Origin: Lacrimispora defluvii
GTDB taxonomy: Bacteria; Bacillota; Clostridia; Lachnospirales; Lachnospiraceae
Length of the DNA: 41,968 nucleotides
Reading direction: 5' to 3'
Assembly (NCBI GenBank): GCA_013036995.1
Contig: JAAOXG010000071.1
Coordinates: forward strand, 1 to 41,968
Under the pieces are notes generated by a model. That model was not told the DNA's origin and made no database searches. It saw only the letters and a program-made list of their open reading frames with translations. Made by a program: the position numbers and the translations under genes. Shown here one piece after another: positions 23,696 through 32,059 of this stretch (positions are counted from its first letter, which is position 1; the number at the start of each line of letters is the position of its first letter).

Positions 23696-24199
23696 TCACC
23701 ACCATTTCAAGCCGCCAAAGCCGAACAAGTTCTGCTGTTCCGGCTCCGGTTCGCATTCCATGAGCTGCTCGGTATAATCTACCGCCTGCTCCAAAACAGC
23801 GGTATCAAACCCTGCGGTTTTGTAGCCGTCACGGATGGTATTATAATAATAGTCGGAGGGGTAGCCCAATCGATGTCCCGGCGTCATGACATATACCATG
23901 GCTGAAACAGTCTTGCCGTACATCGGGAGGTCTATGGTTTCTTTGTCGTAAAATCTGGGAAAGCCTTCATAAATATCGAGGGCAGCCTCGTCTTTCGGCG
24001 TGATCTTCCACAGCAAAACAGGAACAGAAGAACCCTCGCAAGGCTCAATGGTAGCTACAGCACCGTGCCTGCCGCCCCGAAACACAAGGGCATAATCCTT
24101 TATCTCGGAAGCCCCAACCACCTTGGCGGTGGGGCATCTTTGCGCCATCTGCGGCAAATTGAGGTTGCTGCCATAGGCAATATACAGTTTATTTTTCAT
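23696..24199 (-). CDS. Gamma-glutamylcyclotransferase-like (AIG2/GGCT) protein
   Basis: 167-aa protein with the GGCT signature YIAYGSNLNLPQMAQRCP (YGSN phosphate-like loop at about 9-12) and the catalytic Glu in LDIYEGFPRFYDKE. Family members release 5-oxoproline from gamma-glutamyl amides. It sits 11 bases downstream of an amidoligase gene; published genome comparisons noted that amidoligase and GGCT genes often pair, one making and one breaking gamma-glutamyl type amide bonds. The C-terminal 25 residues are a low-complexity Glu/Gln/Gly tail. AAAGGAG precedes the ATG. Confidence 0.88.
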   Translation of the reverse strand: MKNKLYIAYGSNLNLPQMAQRCPTAKVVGASEIKDYALVFRGGRHGAVATIEPCEGSSVPVLLWKITPKDEAALDIYEGFPRFYDKETIDLPMYGKTVSAMVYVMTPGHRLGYPSDYYYNTIRDGYKTAGFDTAVLEQAVDYTEQLMECEPEPEQQNLFGFGGLKWW

Positions 24200-24210
24200 A
24201 CGGAACTCCT

Positions 24211-25248
24211 TTACATTGACATAGTAAAAGCAGAGGACTGTTCATCCTCCGCTTCCATAGCATCTTCTTCTGACGGCATCTGCACATCCGTCTGTGCCTG
24301 CGGCCGCTCCGCTTCACGCTTCTGCCGCAGCCGTTCTTTCTGCCTTTCCGCCTGCGCCGGGTCTTTCCATGCGATACAGCCCTCCAAGTGATCCAGCAGA
24401 TGCTTGCGGGCCGTTTTAAATTCATCCCCGATCATGCCGAGACGTAAAAGCCACACCCGGAAGGTATATTTTTCATTGGTTGACTGGGTTTTTGTAGGAC
24501 TTGCCGACCGCTGATTGAGCGCCTGTGCGGTCATGGCGAGACAGAACTGGACATATGCCTTGATTTTCCCGGCGTGAAGATCCCCATTGAAAGCACGGAA
24601 TTCCACCGTTCCTTTCTGGAACACACTGTGCAGATTCAGGCAGTGATAGCGACTGTGGTGGTAATGCTCCCGGCTGCCATCGCTGCCGTTGTACCAGATA
24701 CGCTTAAGCTGTTCGAGGGTAGCGGGCTTCTGCCGATTGATCCGCTCTAAAAAGGCAGGGTCAATCTTTTGACAGTAGCTTGTCTCCCTGCCTCTTGAAA
24801 CCTTTAACGCCTTATAAATCATATCCTCCTTGGCCGCCATGATGTTGACCAGATTGCGGAGCTTCGGGGCGTCAAAGGGAGCGGCATTAATGTGGATATG
24901 GATACCGCAGGAGGGATTCACAAATGCTCCTGCTTCCCGGAGCTTGCGAATCAATTCCTGCACAGTTTCGATATCCTTGTACTGGCAGATGGGACTGACC
25001 AGCTCCACACTGTAGTTCCTGTCGGCGCTGACTTTTCTGCGACCGTCTTTCTTTTGGCAGTCAATACTGCCGTCGCTCATAACCTTCCATTTGCGTCGTT
25101 CACTGTCACGGGCATAATAAGCATCATAATAGCTGCCCTCATATTCCTTTGTGGTGCCAAAATATTCGGCAATCACCTCGGCGGCACGGCTTCGTGTAAG
25201 GCCGGTCATTTCAATTTCAATCCCGAAATCCTGACCTTGTATCTCCAT
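24211..25248 (-). CDS. Amidoligase-family enzyme
   Basis: 345-aa protein of the amidoligase family (GCS-like, ATP-dependent carboxylate-amine ligase superfamily). Visible motifs: FGIEIEMTGLTRSRA near the N-terminus (metal/ATP Glu residues), WKVMSDGSI, YSVELVSPIC, GIHIHINAAPFD, and TVEFRAFNGDLHAGKI. This order matches the family core. It would join an amine to a carboxylate through an acyl phosphate, likely a gamma-glutamyl or peptide-tag type bond. The C-terminal about 80 residues are basic and Gln-rich, possibly for binding. Placed between VirB4 and the wall hydrolase, beside GGCT, so its target may be a transfer protein, wall peptide or small molecule. Confidence 0.88.
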   Translation of the reverse strand: MEIQGQDFGIEIEMTGLTRSRAAEVIAEYFGTTKEYEGSYYDAYYARDSERRKWKVMSDGSIDCQKKDGRRKVSADRNYSVELVSPICQYKDIETVQELIRKLREAGAFVNPSCGIHIHINAAPFDAPKLRNLVNIMAAKEDMIYKALKVSRGRETSYCQKIDPAFLERINRQKPATLEQLKRIWYNGSDGSREHYHHSRYHCLNLHSVFQKGTVEFRAFNGDLHAGKIKAYVQFCLAMTAQALNQRSASPTKTQSTNEKYTFRVWLLRLGMIGDEFKTARKHLLDHLEGCIAWKDPAQAERQKERLRQKREAERPQAQTDVQMPSEEDAMEAEDEQSSAFTMSM

Positions 25249-25261
25249 TTAACCACCGCCT

Positions 25262-25741
25262 TCACCACATCCTGTGCTGCAGGGTAAGGTCTTTTTCCTG
25301 TGACAGCCCTGCTGTTTGGGCAGCAGAGTTGATGAAACCACACAGCCGTTCCCTGCGCCAGGTATCAATCAGGTAGCGCCCGCATTCCTCATTGAGCGCA
25401 TTGATTTTCAGAACCGTATCTCGCACACACTCGGAAATGGCGGCGGGATCACCTTCCGCAGATATGAGGTCATCCATGTATCCATCCAGAATCTGCCCCA
25501 TCTGGGACACATCCTCTGGCGTATAATGATAGCCGCCGGTGTAAGGGTTAGGATATTCCCTGCCGTCCATGCAGGAGCGCAGATGCTCCAAAATAGCAGG
25601 CCGTTCCTCATGATCCGCCTTTTGATACTTCTCCATAAAAGCTAAAATATCCGCTTCCCGGTTCGGAGTGTAGTGGATAAAAGACAGCATATCTTCGAGG
25701 ATACCGGCCTTGCTTTCTTTCTGATTTTGAAGTCTGCCCAT
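25262..25741 (-). CDS. Hypothetical protein coupled to the amidoligase
   Basis: 159-aa soluble, mostly helical protein (ADILAFMEKYQKADHEERPA, ISECVRDTVLKINALNEECG) with an internal YPNPYTGGYHYTPEDV loop. Start at 25741 chosen because GGGAG is nine bases upstream; an ATG at 25762 overlapping the VirB4 stop (TAATG) is an alternative. Ends 13 bases before the amidoligase. Not recognised; its fixed position suggests it belongs to the amidoligase-GGCT module. Confidence 0.6.
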   Translation of the reverse strand: MGRLQNQKESKAGILEDMLSFIHYTPNREADILAFMEKYQKADHEERPAILEHLRSCMDGREYPNPYTGGYHYTPEDVSQMGQILDGYMDDLISAEGDPAAISECVRDTVLKINALNEECGRYLIDTWRRERLCGFINSAAQTAGLSQEKDLTLQHRMW

Positions 25742-25761
25742 GATTTTATCTCCCTTCTTCA

Positions 25762-27591
25762 TTATCTGCCACCCGCCTTTCCGAACAGCTTTTCCTTATA
25801 GGCAGGGGCATGGACCGCAAGGTTATACCTCTCAATGCCGCACTTGTACAGACATACGCCACGCTGGGGAAAGCGGATGAGGTTGTATTCGGATTCCTCT
25901 AACTGGAGGCTGTCGATGTAAAACTGCTTGTCGATGTTCCCGGCGTTGAAGAGGAATGCGTGGGTCGGGATGGAAAACAGCGGCTTGGTCAGTTCCCGGA
26001 TGCCCTCAATGTTGAAGTCCTCCAAATTCTGAGATGCCAGAATGACAGCCGACTCTTTTTTCCTGACGCGCTTCATGAAATTTCGGATATACTCAATCGC
26101 AGTCAGGTTGGTCAGGAACAGATACAGCTCATCGATTGATGCGGCGGTGTTCCCCTCGGTCAATAGTTTATCGCTCATGAAGGAAAGCACATTGAACAGC
26201 AGTGCATTTTTGACATTCTTACTGGCCTGCAAGAGTCCTTTGACACCGAACACAATAAAGCGGTCGGAGGTAACATTGGTATGGCCGTTGAAGAATTTGC
26301 TTTCCGCACCCATGCACATGGAGTGGAGCCCCAGCAGAATTTCCTGCAGCAATTCCGCAGGATAGAGCTGATATTTGGTCTTGTCATAGCCCTTGAACTC
26401 GTCCTCAATCAGAGTGTAAAGGTCGGACAGAATGGGATAGTCTGTGGCTTTTAGGCTCCTGAAATCGGTGCGGTCACTGATGCCGAACTTCTCATACAGC
26501 TTGCCCAGCATGATTTCAATGGCGTCGATATGTCGGTCGGAAAAGTCCTTGTAGCACCGAAAGAAGTCCTTGAGAAAGGAAATGTGCTGACTGAGCTTGG
26601 TGGACTGACGGAAAGCCTGGGGCGCATCGGTATCCTCCGGGCTGCCGCCTTCATCCCACGTTTTCGGTTCCAAAGGGTTGATCATATACCGGCCCGACAT
26701 AAGATCGATGAAACAGCCGCCGAGATTTTCAGCTAACTCCACATATTCATGCTCAGGATCGAGGCACAGGACGGCCTTGCCCGATTCGAGGATGTTGCAG
26801 AGGATGAGCTTGAGGAGGTAGCTCTTACCCTGGCCGGAGTTACCCAGGATCAACACGTTGGCATTCGTTTTATCATCATCGCGCTTATCGAAATCCGCAA
26901 TGATATTCGAGCCGAACTTGTCCCTGCCAAGATAGAAACCTTGAGGGTCGGTCTTGCCGCTATAGTTGAAGGGGTAAAGGTTCGCCGCAGAGCTTGCCGG
27001 GAGTACACGTTCAAACTGGCTGCCGAACACGTTCCGTCCCGCGGGGCCTACCGTAAGAAAGCCCTCCCGCTGGCGCAGCATGAGGCGGTCTACATTGAGC
27101 TTTGATCGAACCAGCTCGGTCAGAACATCGGTCTGGAGGAGCTTCAAAGCATCAGGATCGTGAGCTGTCAACTCAATAAAAACAGCGCAGTGCAGGAGCG
27201 GTTCACGGTTTCGGTGCATGGAGGACACCAGGGTGACCACATCCTGCAAGTTGCTTTCAGCGGTGACTGTCTGCTGAAGGTCGTTGGTGCTGCTCTTATC
27301 CATGCGGTTTTTATTGGCGGCGTTATGAATGATTTTCTTTTCCTCATTTGCCGTCACCTGTCTGGTATAGATGCGCAGGGTCACGCCGTCCTTTTCCCCA
27401 AGGTGGCGCAGGATGGCCTGCTCATCGGTCGCGGTGGGGTACTCACGGAGAGCCCAGACACACCGATAGGTGTTTCCACATATAAAATGGTCCGTATTGA
27501 ACTTGATGATGCCTGGTGCGATCATGTCAAGGAAATCCTTGATTTTCGCACTTTCTGCCTCCGGGATTTCTTTTTTTCTGATTTTACTCAC
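25762..27591 (-). CDS. virB4: VirB4-like conjugation ATPase (C-terminal motor part)
   Basis: 609-aa VirB4/TraE-type ATPase powering pilus or channel assembly. An N-terminal partial VirB4 domain is followed by the motor: Walker A GNSGQGKS (about 250-257), Walker B-like AVLCLDPEHEYVELAENLGG, and the late motif SAVILASQNLEDFNIEGIRE with conserved Gln. It starts with GTG overlapping the end of the 195-aa gene, which appears to supply the missing N-terminal portion, so VirB4 is split into two polypeptides. Length is short compared with full VirB4 (about 800 aa) but equals the sum with its partner. Confidence 0.93.
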   Translation of the reverse strand: MSKIRKKEIPEAESAKIKDFLDMIAPGIIKFNTDHFICGNTYRCVWALREYPTATDEQAILRHLGEKDGVTLRIYTRQVTANEEKKIIHNAANKNRMDKSSTNDLQQTVTAESNLQDVVTLVSSMHRNREPLLHCAVFIELTAHDPDALKLLQTDVLTELVRSKLNVDRLMLRQREGFLTVGPAGRNVFGSQFERVLPASSAANLYPFNYSGKTDPQGFYLGRDKFGSNIIADFDKRDDDKTNANVLILGNSGQGKSYLLKLILCNILESGKAVLCLDPEHEYVELAENLGGCFIDLMSGRYMINPLEPKTWDEGGSPEDTDAPQAFRQSTKLSQHISFLKDFFRCYKDFSDRHIDAIEIMLGKLYEKFGISDRTDFRSLKATDYPILSDLYTLIEDEFKGYDKTKYQLYPAELLQEILLGLHSMCMGAESKFFNGHTNVTSDRFIVFGVKGLLQASKNVKNALLFNVLSFMSDKLLTEGNTAASIDELYLFLTNLTAIEYIRNFMKRVRKKESAVILASQNLEDFNIEGIRELTKPLFSIPTHAFLFNAGNIDKQFYIDSLQLEESEYNLIRFPQRGVCLYKCGIERYNLAVHAPAYKEKLFGKAGGR

Positions 27592-28171
27592 CGAAAATCA
27601 CCCACCTTTCTCCGTCATAATCCTCATATTTTTCTGTGGTCACGTTCTGCTCATAGTAGACTCCCAGCAGTCTCTTGATATCCGGTTCGCCCGCCTTGTG
27701 TGCCGTAAAGCCCTGATCCTTGAGGCTCTTTTCAATGCGTGAGAGGTACGGCTGGACATCGGATTCCTTCTCGCCCCGCAGACGGATGATGATTAAAAAT
27801 TCCCTTGCCGTCGCCATCTGCACCTGCATTCGGTCAAGGGCGGTCATGTCCTGTGCCAGCAGCTTTCGGATGACCGGGTTCTGCTCGGCGTCCATCCGGG
27901 CTTTCAGATGGCTCTTGTTATCCTCAAAGTTTTCCCGGCTGTTTAAGCACAACATCTCAATTTCCGCGATGCCTTTGAGGACGTTCATAAGAGCGTAGAT
28001 CCTTGCCCCGATGCTGGAATCAGACAGCACGCTGATGTTGGTAGGCTTGATCATAAAAAATACCAGCTCGCCGTGAGGGGTTACAAGGCTGTGGCCTGTG
28101 ATGTCCCCAATGCCCATGAGCTGGCGGGTGGAGGCTTTTTCCCTTGCCTCCTGTTTCTTTTTTCTGTCCAT
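27584..28171 (-). CDS. VirB4 N-terminal-domain-like transfer protein
   Basis: 195-aa protein: RQLMGIGDITGHSLVTPHGE, FFMIKPTNISVLSDSSIGAR, then a helical region and FLIIIRLRGEKESDVQPYLS. This is the pattern of the N-terminal membrane-contacting domain of VirB4/TraE proteins, here as a separate gene overlapping the motor gene by 8 bases. Start at 28171 is favoured because GGAGG lies eight bases before it; ATG 28177 is possible. Probably forms a complex with the 609-aa motor. Confidence 0.7.
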   Translation of the reverse strand: MDRKKKQEAREKASTRQLMGIGDITGHSLVTPHGELVFFMIKPTNISVLSDSSIGARIYALMNVLKGIAEIEMLCLNSRENFEDNKSHLKARMDAEQNPVIRKLLAQDMTALDRMQVQMATAREFLIIIRLRGEKESDVQPYLSRIEKSLKDQGFTAHKAGEPDIKRLLGVYYEQNVTTEKYEDYDGERWVIFGE

Positions 28172-28173
28172 AC

Positions 28174-28431
28174 TCATGCCCTCCATTCATAGGTCTGCTG
28201 CCTTCCAAAAAAGAAGGCGGCGGCATAGCGGATAAAATCGAGGATACTCACATCCTCGAAGCGGATGGATAAAAAGGCATAGACCGCCGTCAGGACGATG
28301 GGCGGCAGCCAGCCGAGTTGGGAAAGTGCGAATACGGAAATCAGGCATCCGACGCCGATGATTCCGATGTCCCGCAGCTCCCACAGCCACAGGATAGCCT
28401 TTGATTTTAAGTTGTCGGGGTAGATGTACAT
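28174..28431 (-). CDS. VirB3/PrgI-like membrane protein
   Basis: 85-aa protein with two membrane helices (IGIIGVGCLISVFALSQLG and LPPIVLTAVYAFLSI) and the aromatic tail FIRYAAAFFFGRQQTYEWRA, matching the PrgI/VirB3 pattern that anchors VirB4 to the membrane. Position immediately before the two VirB4 genes and overlap with the first support this. Its start lies inside the methyltransferase 3' end (25-base overlap). GAGGAATC upstream. Confidence 0.75.
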   Translation of the reverse strand: MYIYPDNLKSKAILWLWELRDIGIIGVGCLISVFALSQLGWLPPIVLTAVYAFLSIRFEDVSILDFIRYAAAFFFGRQQTYEWRA

Positions 28432-30653
28432 GGGGTTGATTCCTCCTGTTCCTCATGGATTTTTCGTAAAAAATAGGCGATGCCGCGGAGGACAAAGTCC
28501 ACACATGGTATCGCCACACTATTACCAAGCGCCTTGTACCGGGCGGAGTCTGATGCTCCCGGTATCAGCGTCCAGCCATCGGGGAATCCTTGAAGCCGTT
28601 CACATTCCAAAGGGGTGAGCCTGCGGATGAGGTTTCGCTTTTCCACGATGCACTTGTCTTCAGATACAAATTGGTTGTTAATGCCCTTATGGTCACTGTA
28701 TCCGATGGTTCCCACTGTTTCCTGATAGGGCTGGCACACAAGGTCGGTTGCATCCTTATGCTGCCTGGCGCTCTGCGTGGCTATCACATCGTTTTCAGAA
28801 AACTCATCGCTCCGTTGGCGGCTGAATACCGCGTGGCGGTCGCTGGTGGTAATGGTATAGCTGATTTCCGCCTGGCATCCGAGTCCGTTGCCGCCGTTCT
28901 CCGGCTCCCGATCGATGGTATTGCCCGCGATGCAGATGGTTTCCTGCAAGACGGGACTTCCTACGAGCGGAACATTGTTTCCTCCGGTTCCCATGCGGGC
29001 GGACATGGTGGGCGCCACATCATGGGGGCCGGTATAGCGGGCATCGATCCCGTGATTTTCGAACAATACCGGCTGGTTGTTGCCACTCATCCCGGCGCTG
29101 GCCGTGATGGTAGGACATACGCCCTCTCCGATCTCCGCGCCGCCCTGCTGGGTTGCCATGATGAGCGGCTGATGCCCATGCTCCTGTGCCCGAAGCGTAC
29201 CTGTGATGTCCTCGGTGCAGTGCATCTGGCTGCCGCCCTGATCATTGAGGCAGAGCACCGATGGAGCTGTACCTGTTTTAATGGTAGGGGAACACTCAGC
29301 TTGATAGCCGATCCCTCTGGCGTCGGCGCTGGCATTTCCGCAGAATCCTGCGGTAAGCACACAGGGATAGCCCTGTCCGGCCTGCCCGCCGCCGTTGGTG
29401 AGGGAGGTGTGGATTTCCGGTGTGAGAAAGCAGTCGCCGTCGCCCTTGCTGACAACTCCTGCCGCAAGCAGAAGCCCTGCCGGGTTTCTTCCACCGCCGC
29501 CGTCCGCTCCGGCAAGCGTCGGCGCCACACCCTCCGGCGTAAACACACGGCTCTGCTGGGTGTCCCAACCATTCAGGCAGTTCGGCTGTGCTACAAGGGG
29601 AGGATGGCCTCCCATGCCCGCGCGGAGCGTGGGAGTCACTTCCTCGGTGATGTCCATCCGCTCGCCGCCTTGATCGCTTAAGCATATCAGCGGTTCCGCC
29701 ACGAAGGTCTGCTGCTTCATGCCGGGTTGCGCGCCCAAAGCTCCGGCTACATCGTGGAGATCCCGCACTTCATCACGCTGGTTGGCGGCAAAAGCCACCA
29801 CTGTTTTTTCTTCTGTCTGAATATACCCATGCCCGCCGCCCTCGCTGCTATAGAGAGCGGGCCATGTTCCGGTCTCCTCAAAGATGCGGCGGCTCTGCAC
29901 ATCCCATGGGGTCAGGCAAGCCCCGCCTGTATCATCAGCGCCTCCTTGAGTTGGGGTGGCAGTTCCTTGCCCCTGGCCTCCGCTCTCCGCAATATCCCCA
30001 AACAAGCCGTCTTGCTTAAATAGTATTTCGGGTGCGGTGAGCCCTCCAAAATCTGCGACAAGGAAGATGCGACGCCTTCTTTGGGCGACTCCCCAGAATT
30101 GAGCGTCCAGGACACGCCAAGCCAGGCTGAATTCAGTTCCCAATATGACAGCCCCAGCAGATTCCCAGCGCCCGGACTCAGATCGAGGCACATCACAGGC
30201 ACCGTACTTAATGCGGACGATTTCCTCGATGACCGCCCGGAAGTCCTCGCCGTCCGCGGAGCTGAAGGCTCCGGGGACATTCTCCCAAACGAGGTATCGA
30301 GGTCGAACAAGGTGAGCTGGTATGTTTCGTTGTTCATCGGCTTTTCTCATCTCCTTCGTGATCCGTGTCTGCTCCATGAACAGACCTGAGCGCGCTCCGG
30401 CCAAGCCAGCCCTCGCCCCGGCCACGCTCAGGTCCTGGCACGGGCTACCCCCGCAGATAACATCCACAGGAGCCAGTGCCGCGCCATTCAGCTTTGTGAT
30501 GTCCCCGACATGGAGCATATCGGGGAATCGGATTTTCGTTACTTCAATGGGAAAGGCTTCGATTTCACTCGCCCATAAGGGGGCAATGCCGTTGCGGACA
30601 GCGGCAAGCGGGAAGCCTCCGATTCCATCGAAGAGGCTCCCCATCGTCATCAT
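28407..30653 (-). CDS. C5-cytosine DNA methyltransferase with repeat-rich recognition domain
   Basis: 748-aa m5C methyltransferase, much longer than the usual 330-450. Motif I GSLFDGIGGFPLAA (5-18), motif IV GGSPCQDLS with catalytic Cys72, ENVPG (124-128, motif VI), QRRRRIFLVA (191-200, motif VIII), motif IX RRLTPLECERLQGFPDGW (677-694) and motif X KALGNSVAIP (707-716) are all present. Between VIII and IX lie about 435 residues with degenerate repeats: TPTLRAGMGGHPPLV, APTLAGADGGGGRNP, TGTLRAQEHGHQPLI, CPTITASAGMSGNNQPV, APTMSARMGTGGNNVPLV. This enlarged target-recognition region may read several sites. No restriction enzyme gene lies nearby, so it is a solitary enzyme, probably protecting transferred DNA. 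Overlaps the stop of the gene at 30653 (TGATG). Confidence 0.93.
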   Translation of the reverse strand: MMTMGSLFDGIGGFPLAAVRNGIAPLWASEIEAFPIEVTKIRFPDMLHVGDITKLNGAALAPVDVICGGSPCQDLSVAGARAGLAGARSGLFMEQTRITKEMRKADEQRNIPAHLVRPRYLVWENVPGAFSSADGEDFRAVIEEIVRIKYGACDVPRSESGRWESAGAVILGTEFSLAWRVLDAQFWGVAQRRRRIFLVADFGGLTAPEILFKQDGLFGDIAESGGQGQGTATPTQGGADDTGGACLTPWDVQSRRIFEETGTWPALYSSEGGGHGYIQTEEKTVVAFAANQRDEVRDLHDVAGALGAQPGMKQQTFVAEPLICLSDQGGERMDITEEVTPTLRAGMGGHPPLVAQPNCLNGWDTQQSRVFTPEGVAPTLAGADGGGGRNPAGLLLAAGVVSKGDGDCFLTPEIHTSLTNGGGQAGQGYPCVLTAGFCGNASADARGIGYQAECSPTIKTGTAPSVLCLNDQGGSQMHCTEDITGTLRAQEHGHQPLIMATQQGGAEIGEGVCPTITASAGMSGNNQPVLFENHGIDARYTGPHDVAPTMSARMGTGGNNVPLVGSPVLQETICIAGNTIDREPENGGNGLGCQAEISYTITTSDRHAVFSRQRSDEFSENDVIATQSARQHKDATDLVCQPYQETVGTIGYSDHKGINNQFVSEDKCIVEKRNLIRRLTPLECERLQGFPDGWTLIPGASDSARYKALGNSVAIPCVDFVLRGIAYFLRKIHEEQEESTPCTSTPTT

Positions 30654-31036
30654 CAGACCATACCCAATGCCAATGAGGGAGCCTCGGCCGGTGCATGATT
30701 TTTTACTCTGCCTATGGCAAAGCCGTTTTCCTGTTCCATTACCCGGCGCACCGGGATTCCGAGCCTAATCGCTTCCTCAATTTCAAGGTGCATCCCCAGC
30801 GAGATATGGTCGCCGTAGCACCATAGCTCGTCACAGCGGGACAGCATGGCGATCCCCATGTCCAGTCCGAGCTGACGCTGTTCCGGCTGATGTTCATCCA
30901 GAATGGCAGGGTACAGCAAATGGGACGCAAAAAAAGCGTGCCCCTCGTTCATCACATGGCGGCACGCACTCTTGGCAAACTCGGTATTCTTTTCGATATC
31001 CCCGGCATAGGGGGATGCCACATAGATTAATTTCAT
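30653..31036 (-). CDS. DUF4406-like nucleoside deoxyribosyltransferase-fold protein
   Basis: 127-aa protein beginning MKLIYVASPYAGDIEKNTEF, the sequence typical of DUF4406 and related proteins sharing the nucleoside 2-deoxyribosyltransferase fold; SHLLYPAILDE and CDELWCYGDHISLGMHLEIE supply the Glu-rich substrate region. Common in phages and ICEs, with presumed nucleotide-related activity. Between the TrbL-like gene and the methyltransferase, and it overlaps the latter; possible link to nucleotide handling for DNA modification is only inferred. Confidence 0.8.
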   Translation of the reverse strand: MKLIYVASPYAGDIEKNTEFAKSACRHVMNEGHAFFASHLLYPAILDEHQPEQRQLGLDMGIAMLSRCDELWCYGDHISLGMHLEIEEAIRLGIPVRRVMEQENGFAIGRVKNHAPAEAPSLALGMV

Positions 31037-31055
31037 AGGCTTTTTCCTTTCTGCG

Positions 31056-31961
31056 TTACTTCGGCGCTACTGCCTGCACCACGGTGCGGGTGGTGTTGAC
31101 AGCGGCCTGTGCTGTGTAAACCGCGCTCATGAGGTTTGCTTTAGTGCTGGTGTCCAGCCCAAAGGCTCCAGCAATTCTCGGTACTTCTCCCGCGGACAAC
31201 ATCAGACCAAGCCCCAGCAGGGCATGAGTGCGCAGCACCATGAGCCCTGCGGCCAGGATGGTCGCCTGCAGAAATGTGGTGAGGCACAGGCCGATGATCT
31301 GCTTGCACCACTGTGTAAATCCGTCCAGATACCCGCGGGGAACAGAGAACATATATAAGCTGCCCACGGCAATCTGGATCAGTAAAATGCCCCCGCGTTT
31401 TAGATTGGCGAAGAAAACCTTGATGACGGAGTAGCCCATCATGATGATCATAAAGAGCATCATGATAGGGCTTGTGACGGCAGACAGCCCTCCAAAGATA
31501 CCGGAGCCCATAGCACCGCCAAGGTCTGACGAGCTACCAAGCTCTGCGATAATATTCCCCGCAAGGTCACCGAAGCTGGTACCGTAGCCGGTAATCCCTG
31601 CCGTGAGGCTGCTTTGGAGGTTGACCGAAAGCTTGAACAGCTCCACCGGCAGGATTGTAAAAAGGGACACCGCCATAAAACCTTTGATAGCGTTTAAGGC
31701 GGCGTCCTTTATGCTGCCCCGGCCGTGCTGGTATTCAATACCGGTTTCAAATACCGACACCACAAGCCCAGTTCCGTACAGCGCCCAAGCCAGATAAGAA
31801 AAAAACAGGATGATGGACTGTACCCATTCCATGGAGAAAAGCTCCACGCCCATATTTCCCATCTGCGCAAAAAAGTCGGCAAGAAAGCCGACCACCTGTC
31901 CGTAGAACCATTCGATGATCTGATCCATCACGGTTCCAAGGACAAAGTCCCATATAAACAT
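31056..31961 (-). CDS. TrbL/VirB6-like conjugal transfer membrane protein
   Basis: 301-aa polytopic membrane protein with about six helices (WVQSIILFFSYLAWALYGTG, GFMAVSLFTILPVELFKLSV, SPIMMLFMIIMMGYSVIKVF, GGILLIQIAVGSLYMFSVP, IIGLCLTTFLQATILAAGLM) and a C-terminal soluble part with ALLGLGLMLSAGEVPRIAGA, as in TrbL/VirB6-like proteins of Firmicutes ICEs. Forms the inner-membrane channel. Start at 31961 because GGGGTGAG precedes it; the 13 upstream codons have no site. A terminator-like hairpin (31994-32027) lies just before. Confidence 0.85.
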   Translation of the reverse strand: MFIWDFVLGTVMDQIIEWFYGQVVGFLADFFAQMGNMGVELFSMEWVQSIILFFSYLAWALYGTGLVVSVFETGIEYQHGRGSIKDAALNAIKGFMAVSLFTILPVELFKLSVNLQSSLTAGITGYGTSFGDLAGNIIAELGSSSDLGGAMGSGIFGGLSAVTSPIMMLFMIIMMGYSVIKVFFANLKRGGILLIQIAVGSLYMFSVPRGYLDGFTQWCKQIIGLCLTTFLQATILAAGLMVLRTHALLGLGLMLSAGEVPRIAGAFGLDTSTKANLMSAVYTAQAAVNTTRTVVQAVAPK

Positions 31962-31993
31962 TTGAATTCTCACCCCTTTCCATGAAAATACAA

Positions 31994-32027
31994 AAGGCAC
32001 ACTGCGGTTTCATTCACAGTGTGCCTT
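31994..32027 (-). terminator. Terminator-like hairpin just upstream of the TrbL-like gene
   Basis: AAGGCACACTG/CAGTGTGCCTT form an 11-bp perfect stem with a 12-base loop; TTGTATTTT follows on the minus strand. It is inside the transfer operon, 33 bases before the TrbL-like start, so partial termination or mRNA processing is likely. Confidence 0.6.
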
Positions 32028-32059
32028 GGGTAATAATTGTTATTGGTTTTTTAGTTCAC

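Noticed and set aside
28590-29681. Plus-strand open frame of 363 codons
   Set aside because: Antisense shadow of the methyltransferase repeat region; no plausible start signal and the minus-strand product carries all m5C motifs.
28407-30653. Restriction-modification system
   Set aside because: No endonuclease, specificity or helicase gene lies beside the methyltransferase; neighbours are transfer genes.
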